The position numbers and the translations under genes were made by a program. The notes under the pieces were generated by a model. That model made no database searches, was not told the DNA's origin, and saw only the letters and a program-made list of their open reading frames with translations. Below, in pieces: positions 51,980 through 61,027 of a stretch of DNA of 64,000 nt. Source of the DNA: Mesorhizobium sp. M1E.F.Ca.ET.045.02.1.1 (lineage in GTDB: Bacteria; Pseudomonadota; Alphaproteobacteria; Rhizobiales; Rhizobiaceae); the NCBI RefSeq assembly GCF_003952485.1, contig NZ_CP034447.1, positions 7,268,501 through 7,332,500 of the forward strand, read 5' to 3'. How positions within the stretch are numbered: the first letter of the stretch is position 1; each line of letters opens with the position of its first letter.

Positions 51980-53697
51980 GACGCCCTCCTCCTGCCCGGT
52001 GCGCCGGAGGCCCAGGCGAGGTCGCGGTGGCGGGCGATGGTGACCGGCGTGCGGGATTTCGGCACCTTGTGCACGAAATTGTGCCGGGCAACGTGATAGC
52101 TCGGATCGAACCCGTAGAAGTTTCGGCGCATCCTGGCCAACTCCTCCTCACGATACTCAGAGAGCGGCTTTGCCGCCTCGTCGGCGGCCCGGCGTGCCTG
52201 CTTTTCGGCAAGCAACCGTGGGAAGTCGGGCCTGTCCGCCAGCCCGGCTGCGAGCGCCTTGACCTCGGCTGCGAACCGATCGCGCGGGCCGGGCAGAATA
52301 CGGTCGGCGAGCCCGAGGCTCAGTCCCTCGCGCGTGCCCATCGGCAAGCGGGCGGCTGCGATCCTGCGGGCATTGTCGGCACCGCAATGGCGCGGCAGCA
52401 GGTAGGTCCAGAATTCCGAGCCGTAGAGGTTGCCCATGTCCTTGTAGTGCGGGTTGAGGATCACGCCCGAGCGCAGCCAGACATGATCCGCACCGCGCGC
52501 CAGGAAGACGCCGCCCGCGCCGGCATTGCCGCCGAGCGCCGAGACGGTCACGTGGCTCGTCGTGCTGATGATCGCCTCGGACAGGTCGTCGATGGCGCAG
52601 ATATTGGCATAGGACTCGTCCGCCGGGCTCACCGCCGCCTCGATCCGGTTGAGGTCCAGACCGTTCGACCAGAACTCGGGCCCGCCGCAGAGCACGATCA
52701 CCTTCGTCGGCCGTTCAGCCGCCTTATGGTAGGCATCGAGCAGCCGCCCGCAGGCGTCGGTGCCCATCGCGCCGTTGTAGAACGGGAAATGCAGGAATCC
52801 GACAGCACCCTGCTCCTCATAGGCAATGTCCTGATAGCCGCCGCCGGAATTCAGGGGCCGCTCCGGCAATTGCTCAGCCTCGGGCGCGAAAGCCAGGGTC
52901 GCCGGCAGCTTGAACGGATTGGCCGAACCTGGACGGCGCACATGGCCGATCCATACCGCGCCATCGACCGTGGCGCGGGCAATCGCGGGGCCGCTTCTGG
53001 CGATCGCGGCACCCGGCGCCGCGACAGGCAACCCGAACGCCTGCCTGGCGTCGAAAAGAAAGGCCGGCTCCCCGAAAAGCTCATCGCGGACGCCTGGCAC
53101 TCCGTCGGCCGCTGCAATCTTGCCGATGACGGTTTCCGTCGTATCGCGCATCCAGTCGATCTGCCGGTCAGCCTGCCTGATCGCGTCCCGCCAGCACCCG
53201 CGATGCGGGACCGCAAGCTCGTCCGCCGGCACGGGCTTCACCCCCGTCCGCAAACGCTCCACTGCTTCCAGCACCGCCGTGACCGCCGCCTCCGTCGCCT
53301 CGTTGCGGTAAAGGCTCGATTTCGTTGCCCGGCGCATCGGAAAGGCGGCGCTCGCCCAGACCGGCCCGGCGTCCATCTCCTTCACCGCCTCGAGAACCGT
53401 CACGCCCCATTCCGTCTCGCCATTCGTCATTGCCCAGTCGAGCGCCGACGGTCCGCGGTCGCCGACGATACCGGGGTGCACGATCACGCAGGTGCGGTTC
53501 TCGTAGACCCGAGCGGGGATCGCACGCTTCAGGTAAGGCGCAACGACGAGGTCGGGCTCGAAAAGCTCGACCGCCTCGATCGTGCGGGCATCGTTGACGT
53601 CGATCTCGATCGAGACCTCATGGCCTTGCTCGCCAAGTTCGACGAAGAGCCTCTGGCTCAGTGCATTGAAGGCGGTGACGAGGAGCAAGATTCGCAT
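51976..53697 (-). CDS. hoxX: HoxX/HypX, CO-ligand source for aerobic hydrogenase maturation
   Basis: The 573-residue protein has an N-terminal formyl-THF-binding transferase domain (FEPDLVVAPYLKRAIP, HPGIVGDRGPSALDWA) and a C-terminal enoyl-CoA hydratase/isomerase domain (PEFWSNGLDLNRIEA, GNAGAGGVFLARGADHVWLR in part). HypX uses formyl-THF to make CO for the NiFe site under aerobic conditions. The gene lies 1 bp from hypE and overlaps hoxA by 4 bp. Its presence suggests that hydrogenase is made with some oxygen present. Confidence 0.93.
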   Translation of the reverse strand: MRILLLVTAFNALSQRLFVELGEQGHEVSIEIDVNDARTIEAVELFEPDLVVAPYLKRAIPARVYENRTCVIVHPGIVGDRGPSALDWAMTNGETEWGVTVLEAVKEMDAGPVWASAAFPMRRATKSSLYRNEATEAAVTAVLEAVERLRTGVKPVPADELAVPHRGCWRDAIRQADRQIDWMRDTTETVIGKIAAADGVPGVRDELFGEPAFLFDARQAFGLPVAAPGAAIARSGPAIARATVDGAVWIGHVRRPGSANPFKLPATLAFAPEAEQLPERPLNSGGGYQDIAYEEQGAVGFLHFPFYNGAMGTDACGRLLDAYHKAAERPTKVIVLCGGPEFWSNGLDLNRIEAAVSPADESYANICAIDDLSEAIISTTSHVTVSALGGNAGAGGVFLARGADHVWLRSGVILNPHYKDMGNLYGSEFWTYLLPRHCGADNARRIAAARLPMGTREGLSLGLADRILPGPRDRFAAEVKALAAGLADRPDFPRLLAEKQARRAADEAAKPLSEYREEELARMRRNFYGFDPSYHVARHNFVHKVPKSRTPVTIARHRDLAWASGAPGRRRAS

Positions 53698-53698
53698 C

Positions 53699-54748
53699 TC
53701 AGCAGATCCTGGGAAGCTGTTCGCCGGCTATCCAGTCGACAACGCGCATGCCGCCGAGCCGGGTGCGCATGGTGACCAGCGCGTGCTCGTCCGCGACGAC
53801 CTCGCCAATGAGCGCCGCGTCGAGGCCTTTCGGATGGCTGCGCATGGCGGCAAGCAGGGTTGCGGCGTCGTCCGCCCCGCAAATCGCAATCAGCTTGCCT
53901 TCGTTGGCGACATTGAGCGGATCGAGGCCGAGCAGCTCGCAGGCCGCCGCGACTTCCGGGTTCACTGGCACGGCCGTTTCCCTGATCACCATGCCGACCT
54001 TCGACTGGTGCGCGATCTCGTTGAGCGTGGCCGACAGGCCGCCCCGGGTCGGATCGCGCAGCACGCGGATGCCGGGCACCGCCGCAAGCATCGCGGCAAC
54101 CAGATCGTTGAGCGGCTGCGTATCGGACAGGATCTCGGTTTCGAAATCTAGATGCTCGCGTTTGGAAAGTATCGCGATGCCATGATCGCCCATCGTGCCC
54201 GAGACGATGATCGCGTCGCCCGGCCGCGCGTTGCCTCCGCCGATATCGGTTGCCTCGGAGAGAACGCCGACACCGGTCGTCGAGATGAACACGCCGTCGC
54301 CCTTGCCCTTTTCCACAACCTTGGTGTCGCCGGTGACCACCGGGACACCCGCCTGGCGCGCGGCCAGCGCCATGGAGACGACGATCCTCTCCAGATCCGC
54401 GAGGGGAAACCCTTCCTCAATGATGAAGGAAGCGGAGAGCCAGAGCGGCCTGGCGCCCATCATGGCGACGTCGTTGACGGTGCCGTGAACGGAGAGCGCG
54501 CCGATGTCGCCACCCGGGAAGAACAGCGGTGAAATGACGTGGCTGTCTGCCGCCATCACCAGTCGGCCGGAGACGCTGCCCAGAAGCGCGCCGTCATTGC
54601 CTTGCGCCAGATAGTCGTTGGCGAGATGCTTATGGAACACATCGCGGATGAGATCGGCCATCGCGCGCCCGCCCGCGCCATGCGTCATGTCGACCGAGCC
54701 GCGTGCGTTCGATGCGTTTGCGGCGAGCCTGAGATCAGCCGCCGTCAT
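53699..54748 (-). CDS. hypE: Carbamoyl-phosphate-dependent dehydratase HypE
   Basis: The 349-residue protein has the AIR-synthase-like ATP-binding fold: HGAGGRAMADLIRDVF, VMAADSHVISPLFFPGGDIG in parts, VVTGDTKVVEKGKGDGVFI. It ends PRIC with the C-terminal Cys that becomes S-carboxamide and then thiocyanate. It works with HypF to make the CN ligand, then passes it to the HypC-HypD complex. It overlaps hypD by 4 bp. Confidence 0.96.
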   Translation of the reverse strand: MTAADLRLAANASNARGSVDMTHGAGGRAMADLIRDVFHKHLANDYLAQGNDGALLGSVSGRLVMAADSHVISPLFFPGGDIGALSVHGTVNDVAMMGARPLWLSASFIIEEGFPLADLERIVVSMALAARQAGVPVVTGDTKVVEKGKGDGVFISTTGVGVLSEATDIGGGNARPGDAIIVSGTMGDHGIAILSKREHLDFETEILSDTQPLNDLVAAMLAAVPGIRVLRDPTRGGLSATLNEIAHQSKVGMVIRETAVPVNPEVAAACELLGLDPLNVANEGKLIAICGADDAATLLAAMRSHPKGLDAALIGEVVADEHALVTMRTRLGGMRVVDWIAGEQLPRIC

Positions 54749-55896
54749 TCCGCCGCCTCCAGCTTGGAAGGCTGCTGGTCACGGAAGCGGCCGTAGGTCC
54801 AGTAGGCCGCGCAGGCGCCTTCGGACGACACCATGCAGGAGCCGACCGGGCTCTGCGGGGTGCAGACGGTGCCGAACAGCTTGCAGTCGGTCGGTTTCTT
54901 GACGCCGCGCAGGATCGACGGGCATTCGCACGACTTCACCTCGCGCGAAGCCTTGACCGACAGTTCGAACTGCTTCTCGGCATCGAATTTCGCGAAGCGG
55001 TCGCGGATCCGCAGCGCACTGTAGGGCACGGTGCCGAGACCGCGCCAGTCGAAGCTCTTGCGCAGCTCGAAAACCTCGCTCACCAGCGTCTGCGCCTTGA
55101 CATTGCCCTCCTCGGTGACGACGCGGGTATATTCGTTCTCGACCTCGCATCGTCCGTCATTGACCTGGCGGATCAGCATCAAGACCGACTGCATCACGTC
55201 GAGCGGCTCGAAGCCGGCGATGACGACCGGCTTCTGGAACTCTTCGGCGAAGAATTCATAGGGCTGCGAACCGATCACGGAAGAGACGTGCGAGGGTCCG
55301 AGAAAACCGTCGATCTTGACGATGCCAAGGTCCCGCACCTCCGGTGACTCAAGGATGTGGCTGATCGCCGACGGGGTCAGCACATGGTTGCAGAAAACGC
55401 TGAAATTCCCGAGTTTCTCGGCCTCGGCCGTCTTAAGCGCGACAGCGGTCGGCGGCGTCGTGGTCTCGAAGCCGATGGCGAAGAAGACGACCTGCCGGTC
55501 CGGATTCTCGCGTGCGATCCTGAGCGCGTCGGCGGTCGAATAGACCATGCGCACATCGGCACCGTCAGCCTTTGCCCGGATAAGGCTCCGCTGCTTGGTG
55601 CCCGGCACGCGCATCATGTCGCCATAGGTGCAGAGGATCACGCCATACCGTTCCGCAAGCTCGACCGCGTCGTCGAGCCGCGCGACCGGCAGCACGCAGA
55701 CCGGGCAACCGGGACCGTGCACGAAATGCACGTTCTCCGGCATCAGGTCCTGCACGCCGTAGCGGAAGATCGCGTGCGTGTGGCCGCCGCAGAACTCCAT
55801 GAAGTGGTAGCTTCTGTCCGGATCGGCCTCGGCCGCGATCGCAGCGGCAACGGTGCGCGCGAGGTCCCGGTCGCGATATTCGTCGACATATTTCAT
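54745..55896 (-). CDS. hypD: HypD, Fe(CN)2CO assembly scaffold
   Basis: The 383-residue protein has EFCGGHTHAIFRYG, GPGCPVCVLP and a C-terminal 4Fe-4S cysteine set (KSCECPSILRGVKKPTDC, SPVGSCMVSSEG). HypD with HypC assembles the iron centre with its CO and CN ligands. Length is normal. The start overlaps hypC by 4 bp, as expected for two proteins made in equal amounts. Confidence 0.96.
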   Translation of the reverse strand: MKYVDEYRDRDLARTVAAAIAAEADPDRSYHFMEFCGGHTHAIFRYGVQDLMPENVHFVHGPGCPVCVLPVARLDDAVELAERYGVILCTYGDMMRVPGTKQRSLIRAKADGADVRMVYSTADALRIARENPDRQVVFFAIGFETTTPPTAVALKTAEAEKLGNFSVFCNHVLTPSAISHILESPEVRDLGIVKIDGFLGPSHVSSVIGSQPYEFFAEEFQKPVVIAGFEPLDVMQSVLMLIRQVNDGRCEVENEYTRVVTEEGNVKAQTLVSEVFELRKSFDWRGLGTVPYSALRIRDRFAKFDAEKQFELSVKASREVKSCECPSILRGVKKPTDCKLFGTVCTPQSPVGSCMVSSEGACAAYWTYGRFRDQQPSKLEAAE

Positions 55897-56138
55897 GCCG
55901 AAATCTCCTCCAGTTCCTCCCTAAGCACACCGGCTTCCGCCATCATCCCCAGCGTGCGCTCCGCCTCCTCGACACTCACCTTGTGCAGCGCATAGCCGAC
56001 ATGGACGAGCACGAAGTCGCCGATCGCCACGTCCTCGACAAGCGCGAGAGAGATGCGCTTCCTCACCGTGTCGAAGGCGACGACCGCCACGTCATTGTCC
56101 AGGAGTTCCACCACGCGGGCGGGTATGGCGAGGCACAT
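55893..56138 (-). CDS. hypC: HypC, hydrogenase maturation chaperone
   Basis: The 81-residue protein starts [20 protein letters not shown] with the functional Cys2, and has VGDFVLVHVGYALHKVSVEEAE, the standard HypC pattern. It carries the Fe(CN)2CO unit with HypD and delivers it to the large subunit. A second family member, HupF, is encoded at 60701, as usual in hup loci. It overlaps hypB by 1 bp. Confidence 0.95.
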   Translation of the reverse strand: MCLAIPARVVELLDNDVAVVAFDTVRKRISLALVEDVAIGDFVLVHVGYALHKVSVEEAERTLGMMAEAGVLREELEEISA

Positions 56139-57055
56139 CAGGCGGCTCCCTTGAGTTCGGCCTGAAGTTCACCGGCAAGCGGATGGCCGGCCAGCGCCAT
56201 CGCGCGGGCGGCGAATATCCATGCCGTCCAGTCGGCCATTCCTTCACCGGTCCGTGCCGAAAGCTGCAGGACCTTGATCTTCGGATTGACCTTGCGCGCG
56301 TTGGCGATGCAGGCTTCGGGATCGAAGTCGAGATGCGGCAGAAGATCCGTCTTGTTGAGAATCATCAGGTCTGCCGCGTGGAACATGTCGGGATATTTGA
56401 GCGGCTTGTCCTCGCCTTCGGTGACCGAGAGGATCACCACCTTATGCGCCTCGCCGAGATCGAAGCCGGCCGGGCAGACGAGATTGCCGACATTCTCGAT
56501 GAAGAGCAGCGAACCGTCGGCGATGTCGAGGTGCTCGACGGCATGGCCCACCATGTGCGCGTCGAGATGGCAGCCCTTGCCGGTGTTGATCTGGATCGCC
56601 GGAGCGCCCGAGGCGCGGATGCGCTCGGCATCGTTCGAGGTCTGCTGATCGCCCTCGATGACGGCGGCCGGAAGCTTGCCTTTCAGCGCCTCGACCGTGC
56701 GGCAGAGCAGCGTCGTCTTGCCCGAGCCGGGGCTCGACACAAGGTTGAGCGCGAGCACGCCGCGCGCAGCGAAGAGCTTGCGATTGTCGGCGGCATATCG
56801 GTTGTTCTTGGACAGAATGTCCATTTCGAGCTGGACCAGCCGCGCCTGGCTCATGCCGGGCGCATGGACGCCGGCGGAGCCTGAACCATAATCGTGCACA
56901 TGATCGTCGTGGTGATGATGATCGTGGCCGTGATCATGACCGGCATGATCGTGGTCATGCCCGTGACTGCGATGGCCGTCTTCGTGGTGATGATGATGGC
57001 CGGCCTTGCCTTCGATCCGCACCTCGCCTTCGCCGCATCCGCAAACGCTGCACAT
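56138..57055 (-). CDS. hypB: HypB, nickel GTPase with long His-rich segment
   Basis: The 305-residue protein has an N-terminal CGCGEGE Ni site, a His/Asp/Gly-rich stretch of about 40 residues (19 His by my count, about residues 18-58), and a SIMIBI GTPase domain with P-loop [20 protein letters not shown] and ILNKTDLL. It inserts nickel into the large subunit with HypA. The His-rich part should store several Ni ions, as in rhizobial HypB. It overlaps hypA and hypC by 1 bp each. Confidence 0.96.
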   Translation of the reverse strand: MCSVCGCGEGEVRIEGKAGHHHHHEDGHRSHGHDHDHAGHDHGHDHHHHDDHVHDYGSGSAGVHAPGMSQARLVQLEMDILSKNNRYAADNRKLFAARGVLALNLVSSPGSGKTTLLCRTVEALKGKLPAAVIEGDQQTSNDAERIRASGAPAIQINTGKGCHLDAHMVGHAVEHLDIADGSLLFIENVGNLVCPAGFDLGEAHKVVILSVTEGEDKPLKYPDMFHAADLMILNKTDLLPHLDFDPEACIANARKVNPKIKVLQLSARTGEGMADWTAWIFAARAMALAGHPLAGELQAELKGAA

Positions 57056-57396
57056 CAGCTCACCTCCAATTCCTTGATCCTCATCTCCTCACCTCCGGTC
57101 ACCTGCAACTGATGGCTGCCGCAAACCGGGCACGGGTCGTAGCGCTGGGCGATTGCGACGCTGCGGCCGCAGGGCATGCACCATGCGCGCGCCTCCGTCT
57201 CCAGAATGTCGAGCCTCGCGCTCTCGGCGAGCGACCCGCGCATGACCACGTCGAAGCCGAATTTCAACGCCTCGACCTCGACGCCGGCGAGCCGTCCGAT
57301 CTCCAGGCAGACGCGATCGACCCTGGCGAAGCTCTGCCTTGCGGCTTCTTCCTCGAGGATGCCGCGGATGCTTTCGCAGATCGCCATCTCGTGCAT
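57055..57396 (-). CDS. hypA: HypA, nickel metallochaperone
   Basis: The 113-residue protein begins [13 protein letters not shown], with the nickel ligand His2, and has a zinc site of Cys73, Cys76, Cys89 and Cys92 (CMPC and CPVC). It hands nickel to the hydrogenase large subunit together with HypB. It overlaps hupK by 1 bp, joining the hup and hyp halves of the operon. No Fnr box was found inside it, unlike the arrangement reported in some rhizobia. Confidence 0.95.
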   Translation of the reverse strand: MHEMAICESIRGILEEEAARQSFARVDRVCLEIGRLAGVEVEALKFGFDVVMRGSLAESARLDILETEARAWCMPCGRSVAIAQRYDPCPVCGSHQLQVTGGEEMRIKELEVS

Positions 57397-58598
57397 CAGT
57401 GGAACCTCACCTCGTAGCCGACACAGGGGTCGATGGCGCGCACGAGAAGGTCGGCCTGCAGCGCGAGTTCCGCGCGGCTCGGCGCAGCGAGCGCCGCAAG
57501 CGAGCGTTCCGCGATCCCGCTTTCGCCGAAATGGCTGCTTGTCGGAGCATCGACCGCGTAGCCGACCACACGCCCCTCGCGAAGCACGACACGGTGCTCG
57601 AGGCGGCCCCGCGCGGCTTCGGCATAGCCGATGCCGGAGAAGGCGTTCGGCTCATCGTGTGCAGGGAGGAGATGTCGGCGGGCGGACGAGGAACTGTGCC
57701 AGGCTTCCGTATTTTCGCTCCCGCCCATCCGGTCCTTCGGGGCACCTTCTCCCCGCAAACCACTGGAATGGATCCCGCTCATCCGCAGCATCGCAAGGCC
57801 CGCGGCGATCTCGCCGGGAAGCTTTGCCGCCTCGACGAACCGCGCCATCAGGCGCGCGCCAAGTCCTCCTTCGCCCTCCGCCGAGAGGAAGGCTCCCACG
57901 AGCGGCTCGCCGGCCTGCCGGGCGAGGCAAGTCGTGTCCGCGAGCGCCAGCAATTTTTCGCCTCCCCCTTTTGCTTTCGGGCAGCCTATCATGGCCCAGT
58001 CCCTTGCCAAGATCGGGTAGGCAAGCCGCGCGGCGGCGGTGCTCCCTTCCGAGGCCCAGGCGGCGAAAGCGGCCGGGTCCATTTCGGAAAGGCGCTCTTC
58101 CGCATGGACCATGGCGCACGTCAATTCGGCGGCTTCCGCGGCGATGCGATCGGCATCGGTACCCGGCATTCCGGCCCGCGCACCGGGTGCGAAGGGGTCG
58201 CCATCGGGAAACAGCGCTTTTCTCAGCCGCACAGGCAGCGTCATGGCGCGGCGCAGAAGCGCCACCTCAGGCGTGGCATCCGTGAGGTGCTGAACGTCGA
58301 GGCTGATCCTGACGAGATGCTCGCGCAGCGTTTCGGCAAACACGACGAGCCGTCGCGCCGTCTGCGTGCGCGGCTCGGTCTCGATGCCCATCGCCGCTTC
58401 CGCGGCTTCCACGCCGGCCGCCGCTTGCGCCATGCCGCAAACGCTGAAAAGCGATGCGATCACCCTTATGGCTTCCGTGGCCGATCTCCCCTTCACGATA
58501 GGGCCGAGGGCGACGGCGCGCGCCGGCTGGACGCGCGCCTGGAGAACCGCGCCGCCGTCGCAGAAGAGGTCGATCGCGACCCGCCCGTCGAGGCTCAT
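57396..58598 (-). CDS. hupK: HupK, large-subunit-like maturation scaffold
   Basis: The 400-residue protein is distantly like the NiFe large subunit, ending DPCVGYEVRFH where HupL has DPCLACSTH; it lacks the second Cys and the cleavable tail. HupK is thought to receive the iron-ligand unit during oxygen-tolerant maturation. N-terminal DGRVAIDLFCDGGAVLQARV and PLVRAIDPC-like (VRAIDPCVGYE) support the call. It overlaps hupJ by 4 bp and hypA by 1 bp. It is somewhat longer than relatives. Confidence 0.85.
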   Translation of the reverse strand: MSLDGRVAIDLFCDGGAVLQARVQPARAVALGPIVKGRSATEAIRVIASLFSVCGMAQAAAGVEAAEAAMGIETEPRTQTARRLVVFAETLREHLVRISLDVQHLTDATPEVALLRRAMTLPVRLRKALFPDGDPFAPGARAGMPGTDADRIAAEAAELTCAMVHAEERLSEMDPAAFAAWASEGSTAAARLAYPILARDWAMIGCPKAKGGGEKLLALADTTCLARQAGEPLVGAFLSAEGEGGLGARLMARFVEAAKLPGEIAAGLAMLRMSGIHSSGLRGEGAPKDRMGGSENTEAWHSSSSARRHLLPAHDEPNAFSGIGYAEAARGRLEHRVVLREGRVVGYAVDAPTSSHFGESGIAERSLAALAAPSRAELALQADLLVRAIDPCVGYEVRFH

Positions 58599-59158
58599 TG
58601 CTGGGCGTCCTCGTCGTGAAGCCCGAACAGGGCGCGGCGGGTCAACGGTAGAGGCTTTGCAGTGACCGGGGCGGCGTCTTCATCCGGCGCGGCATCGGGG
58701 TCCGGCAAGCGGCCCTCCCAGAGGCGGACCATGTCGACGTCTTCATCGTCTTCCGCTTCGCCCCTGAAAAGCTCGGCAAGCACCTGCCGCGCGGTCTCTT
58801 CCGCGCTTTCCTGATCGGCGAATTCGAAGACCGGCGAGAACAGCGAACAGGCGAGGTAGGCGCCGAGCTCTTCCTCATGGGCATGGATGAATTCGAACCT
58901 GCCTGCCGGGAATGCGACCTGCTCCTTCGCGCCGGGTCGCAGGCGCGTACGCGCCTCGACGCCCGCGGCAGGCAACAGGACGAGATTCATGAACCAGGGC
59001 GTGATCAGGACCGCAAGCCACTCGCCCTGCCACATCCGCACGCCCAGCGCCCGGACGGACAACGCGGGATTGAGGATAGGGATGCCCTCCATGGATGTCC
59101 GCTCCACCCGTTGAAAGACGGACTCTAGGCAGCGGACGACGGCAAGCGATTGATCCAC
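58595..59158 (-). CDS. hupJ: HupJ, HybE-type hydrogenase assembly chaperone
   Basis: The 187-residue protein contains ESVFQRVERTSMEGIPILNP, ALGVRMWQGEWLAVLITPWF and LPAAGVEARTRL, characteristic of the HupJ/HybE family that binds the small-subunit precursor during assembly. A C-terminal acidic tail (EAEDDEDVDM, PDEDAAP) is added. It is 1 bp from hupI and overlaps hupK by 4 bp, in the usual hupGHIJK order. Confidence 0.88.
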   Translation of the reverse strand: MDQSLAVVRCLESVFQRVERTSMEGIPILNPALSVRALGVRMWQGEWLAVLITPWFMNLVLLPAAGVEARTRLRPGAKEQVAFPAGRFEFIHAHEEELGAYLACSLFSPVFEFADQESAEETARQVLAELFRGEAEDDEDVDMVRLWEGRLPDPDAAPDEDAAPVTAKPLPLTRRALFGLHDEDAQQ

Positions 59159-59159
59159 G

Positions 59160-59384
59160 TCAATCGTCCTTTATCACCATGAAATCTTTCCGGGAGCCAT
59201 CGCAATTGGGGCAACTCCAGTGCGGCGGCAGCTCGGCGAAAGAGGTTCCGGGCGGTACTTGCCAGTAGTCGTCGCCCTCCGCCGGGTCGTAGACATGCCA
59301 GCAGATCTTGCATTCGAGCCGCGTCGCCGGGCCGATCTTGGCGTTGTCCCCACCATAGGAGCCGTCGAAGAAGGACGCCGTCAT
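59160..59384 (-). CDS. hupI: HupI, rubredoxin
   Basis: The 74-residue protein is a rubredoxin with iron ligands Cys25, Cys28, Cys58 and Cys61 (CKIC and CPNC), and the usual DPAEGDDYWQVPPGTSFAEL segment between. An N-terminal extension of about 20 residues is typical of HupI. It is needed for HupS maturation in the presence of oxygen. It overlaps hupH by 4 bp. Confidence 0.95.
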   Translation of the reverse strand: MTASFFDGSYGGDNAKIGPATRLECKICWHVYDPAEGDDYWQVPPGTSFAELPPHWSCPNCDGSRKDFMVIKDD

Positions 59385-60226
59385 CGATAGACCTCAAGGA
59401 TCTCGAGCAGCCGGCCATGGCTGTCGGCAATGTCTTCCGGCGCCGCGCTGGCGACCTGCGGCAGGGCAGTCACCTCGATCGTATTGAGGATCAATGCCTC
59501 GGTCGAATTGTAGAAGCGCACCCACCAGACATCCCGCGTCGCTGTCGTCGTCACGCGGCAGTTGCCATAGCCGCGCGAGAGGATCGCGACGGATCCCTGC
59601 CCGAGCAGTCGGTCGAGGAAGACCAGATCCTCTTCCGTGTGCGGCAGGAGCGACAGATTGATCGCATGCGGCTCGACGCCCGGCCCCGTGCGGCGGATGT
59701 GCTCGTTGATCTCGGCGATCAGCGGCGGCGCGTTGAAGACGCCCGCCGGGTAGACCGCCGGGGCGGCGAGCGCCTCACGGCTCCCGGCGAAGGCTTGTGC
59801 CATCACGGCGGACGGGAAGGCCCCTACCTCGATCGTATCGCTCGCGAGCCGGCCCTCTGGGCCCGTCCGGCGGACGCGCCAGACGCCGGCAAGCACCGAT
59901 TCCTGCGCCTGGACGTCGCCGCCGCAGATGACCGACACCTCGCCTTCGCCGAGCACCTGATCGACCAGCGCCAGGCTGGCGTTGTCGAGGCCGGCGAGAT
60001 CATGGACCGCGTTCGGGCGCCCGGGCGAAAAAGCGGCGAGGCTGTCGGCCACCGCCGAAAGGACGGCGAGCGCCGCTTGCAGCCCGGCGACGTCCTCCCT
60101 TTCCGGCAGGATCGGCCGGGCAAAGGTGAGCATGCCCTTGGGCATCTCCATATACTGCAGCTCGCCGCCGTCCGCTTCGGCCGGCTGCGAGCCCGGCCCT
60201 ACGCTGCCAAAGGAATCGATCGCCAT
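59381..60226 (-). CDS. hupH: HupH, hydrogenase small-subunit maturation protein
   Basis: The 281-residue protein has MPKGMLTFARPILPEREDV, GEGEVSVICGGDVQAQESVLAGVW in parts, and HAINLSLLPHTEEDLVFLDRLLGQGSV in parts, which are HupH/HyaF patterns. It takes part in maturing the exported small subunit with HupG and HupI. It is cytoplasmic. The end overlaps hupI by 4 bp; hupG lies 26 bp upstream. Confidence 0.9.
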   Translation of the reverse strand: MAIDSFGSVGPGSQPAEADGGELQYMEMPKGMLTFARPILPEREDVAGLQAALAVLSAVADSLAAFSPGRPNAVHDLAGLDNASLALVDQVLGEGEVSVICGGDVQAQESVLAGVWRVRRTGPEGRLASDTIEVGAFPSAVMAQAFAGSREALAAPAVYPAGVFNAPPLIAEINEHIRRTGPGVEPHAINLSLLPHTEEDLVFLDRLLGQGSVAILSRGYGNCRVTTTATRDVWWVRFYNSTEALILNTIEVTALPQVASAAPEDIADSHGRLLEILEVYR

Positions 60227-60252
60227 GTTCTAGCCCTCCCGGCTTGCCCCGC

Positions 60253-60696
60253 TCAGTGGAAGTGGTCGTGATCGTGACGATCGCTGGTCGCGCAGCCCTC
60301 CGGCAGTTCGAAGGGCGGCGGCGCGGAAGGTTCGCGCGCCAGGATCGAAGAAATCTCGCCGAGATAGTCCTCCCAATCGAGAACGCGCTTGATGACGCCG
60401 AGATATCCGCCGTTTCTCAGGAAAACGAGGGCGGGGAACGCGTTGAACCGGTAGCGGCCCTGCAGCTTCCGCTCGCTCTCCCTGGCGACCACCGCCGCCT
60501 CGAACACGCCCTGGAAGGCTGCGACCAGTTCCGGCAGGATCACCGCCACGTCGTTGCTCTCGACGAGCCGCTGCCAGTCGCCAGGGAAGAAAAGCACCGT
60601 GAAGTCGTGATCCTCGGCGAACGCATCCACCGTCGTCAGGTCAACGACGGCCATGCCGTGGCGCTCGATCATCGTGCTGAGAAGCGGCGAAAACAT
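60253..60696 (-). CDS. hupG: HupG, thioredoxin-fold Tat-chaperone-like protein
   Basis: The 147-residue protein matches HupG/HyaE: TVLFFPGDWQRLVESNDVAVILPEL, FQGVFEAAVVARESERKLQGRYRF in parts, and FPALVFLRNGGYLG. It has a thioredoxin fold without the CxxC pair and probably protects the Tat-exported small subunit. The C-terminus ends SDRHDHDHFH, a possible metal-binding tail. It lies 4 bp from hupF and 26 bp from hupH. Confidence 0.9.
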   Translation of the reverse strand: MFSPLLSTMIERHGMAVVDLTTVDAFAEDHDFTVLFFPGDWQRLVESNDVAVILPELVAAFQGVFEAAVVARESERKLQGRYRFNAFPALVFLRNGGYLGVIKRVLDWEDYLGEISSILAREPSAPPPFELPEGCATSDRHDHDHFH

Positions 60697-60700
60697 AGGC

Positions 60701-61027
60701 TCAAGCGTCCTCCGTGCTTTGTGCTGAAGAGGCCGCGCGCAGATGCTCCGGCAATTGCGGCTCGCGGCCGACGAGGTCGGCGAAGAGATGGTCGAGATCG
60801 GTGTCGCCGGCGAGCGCCCGCTCGGCGGCTTCGAGCGCGTCGGCGATCCGGCGCGCCGCTTCGGGCGTGACCACCTCGCGCGCCGCGTTGAGGAAAGCGA
60901 CGATCCAGGTGCCGGCGGGCTGGTCGCCGGTAAGCGTCATGTCGATCCGACGCAGTCCGGCCCGTCCCCGGCAGAGCGCAATGCCGCTATGCGATTCGAC
61001 CACCTCGAGGGGCACGCCGATGCACAT
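60701..61027 (-). CDS. hupF: HupF, HypC-family chaperone
   Basis: The 108-residue protein starts MCIGVPLEVVESHSGIALC with the family Cys2, and has GTWIVAFLNAAREVVTPEAA. It is a HypC paralogue that stabilises HupL during maturation at higher oxygen in rhizobia. It is longer than HypC, with a C-terminal tail of about 25 residues as usual for HupF. It overlaps hupD by 1 bp. Confidence 0.92.
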   Translation of the reverse strand: MCIGVPLEVVESHSGIALCRGRAGLRRIDMTLTGDQPAGTWIVAFLNAAREVVTPEAARRIADALEAAERALAGDTDLDHLFADLVGREPQLPEHLRAASSAQSTEDA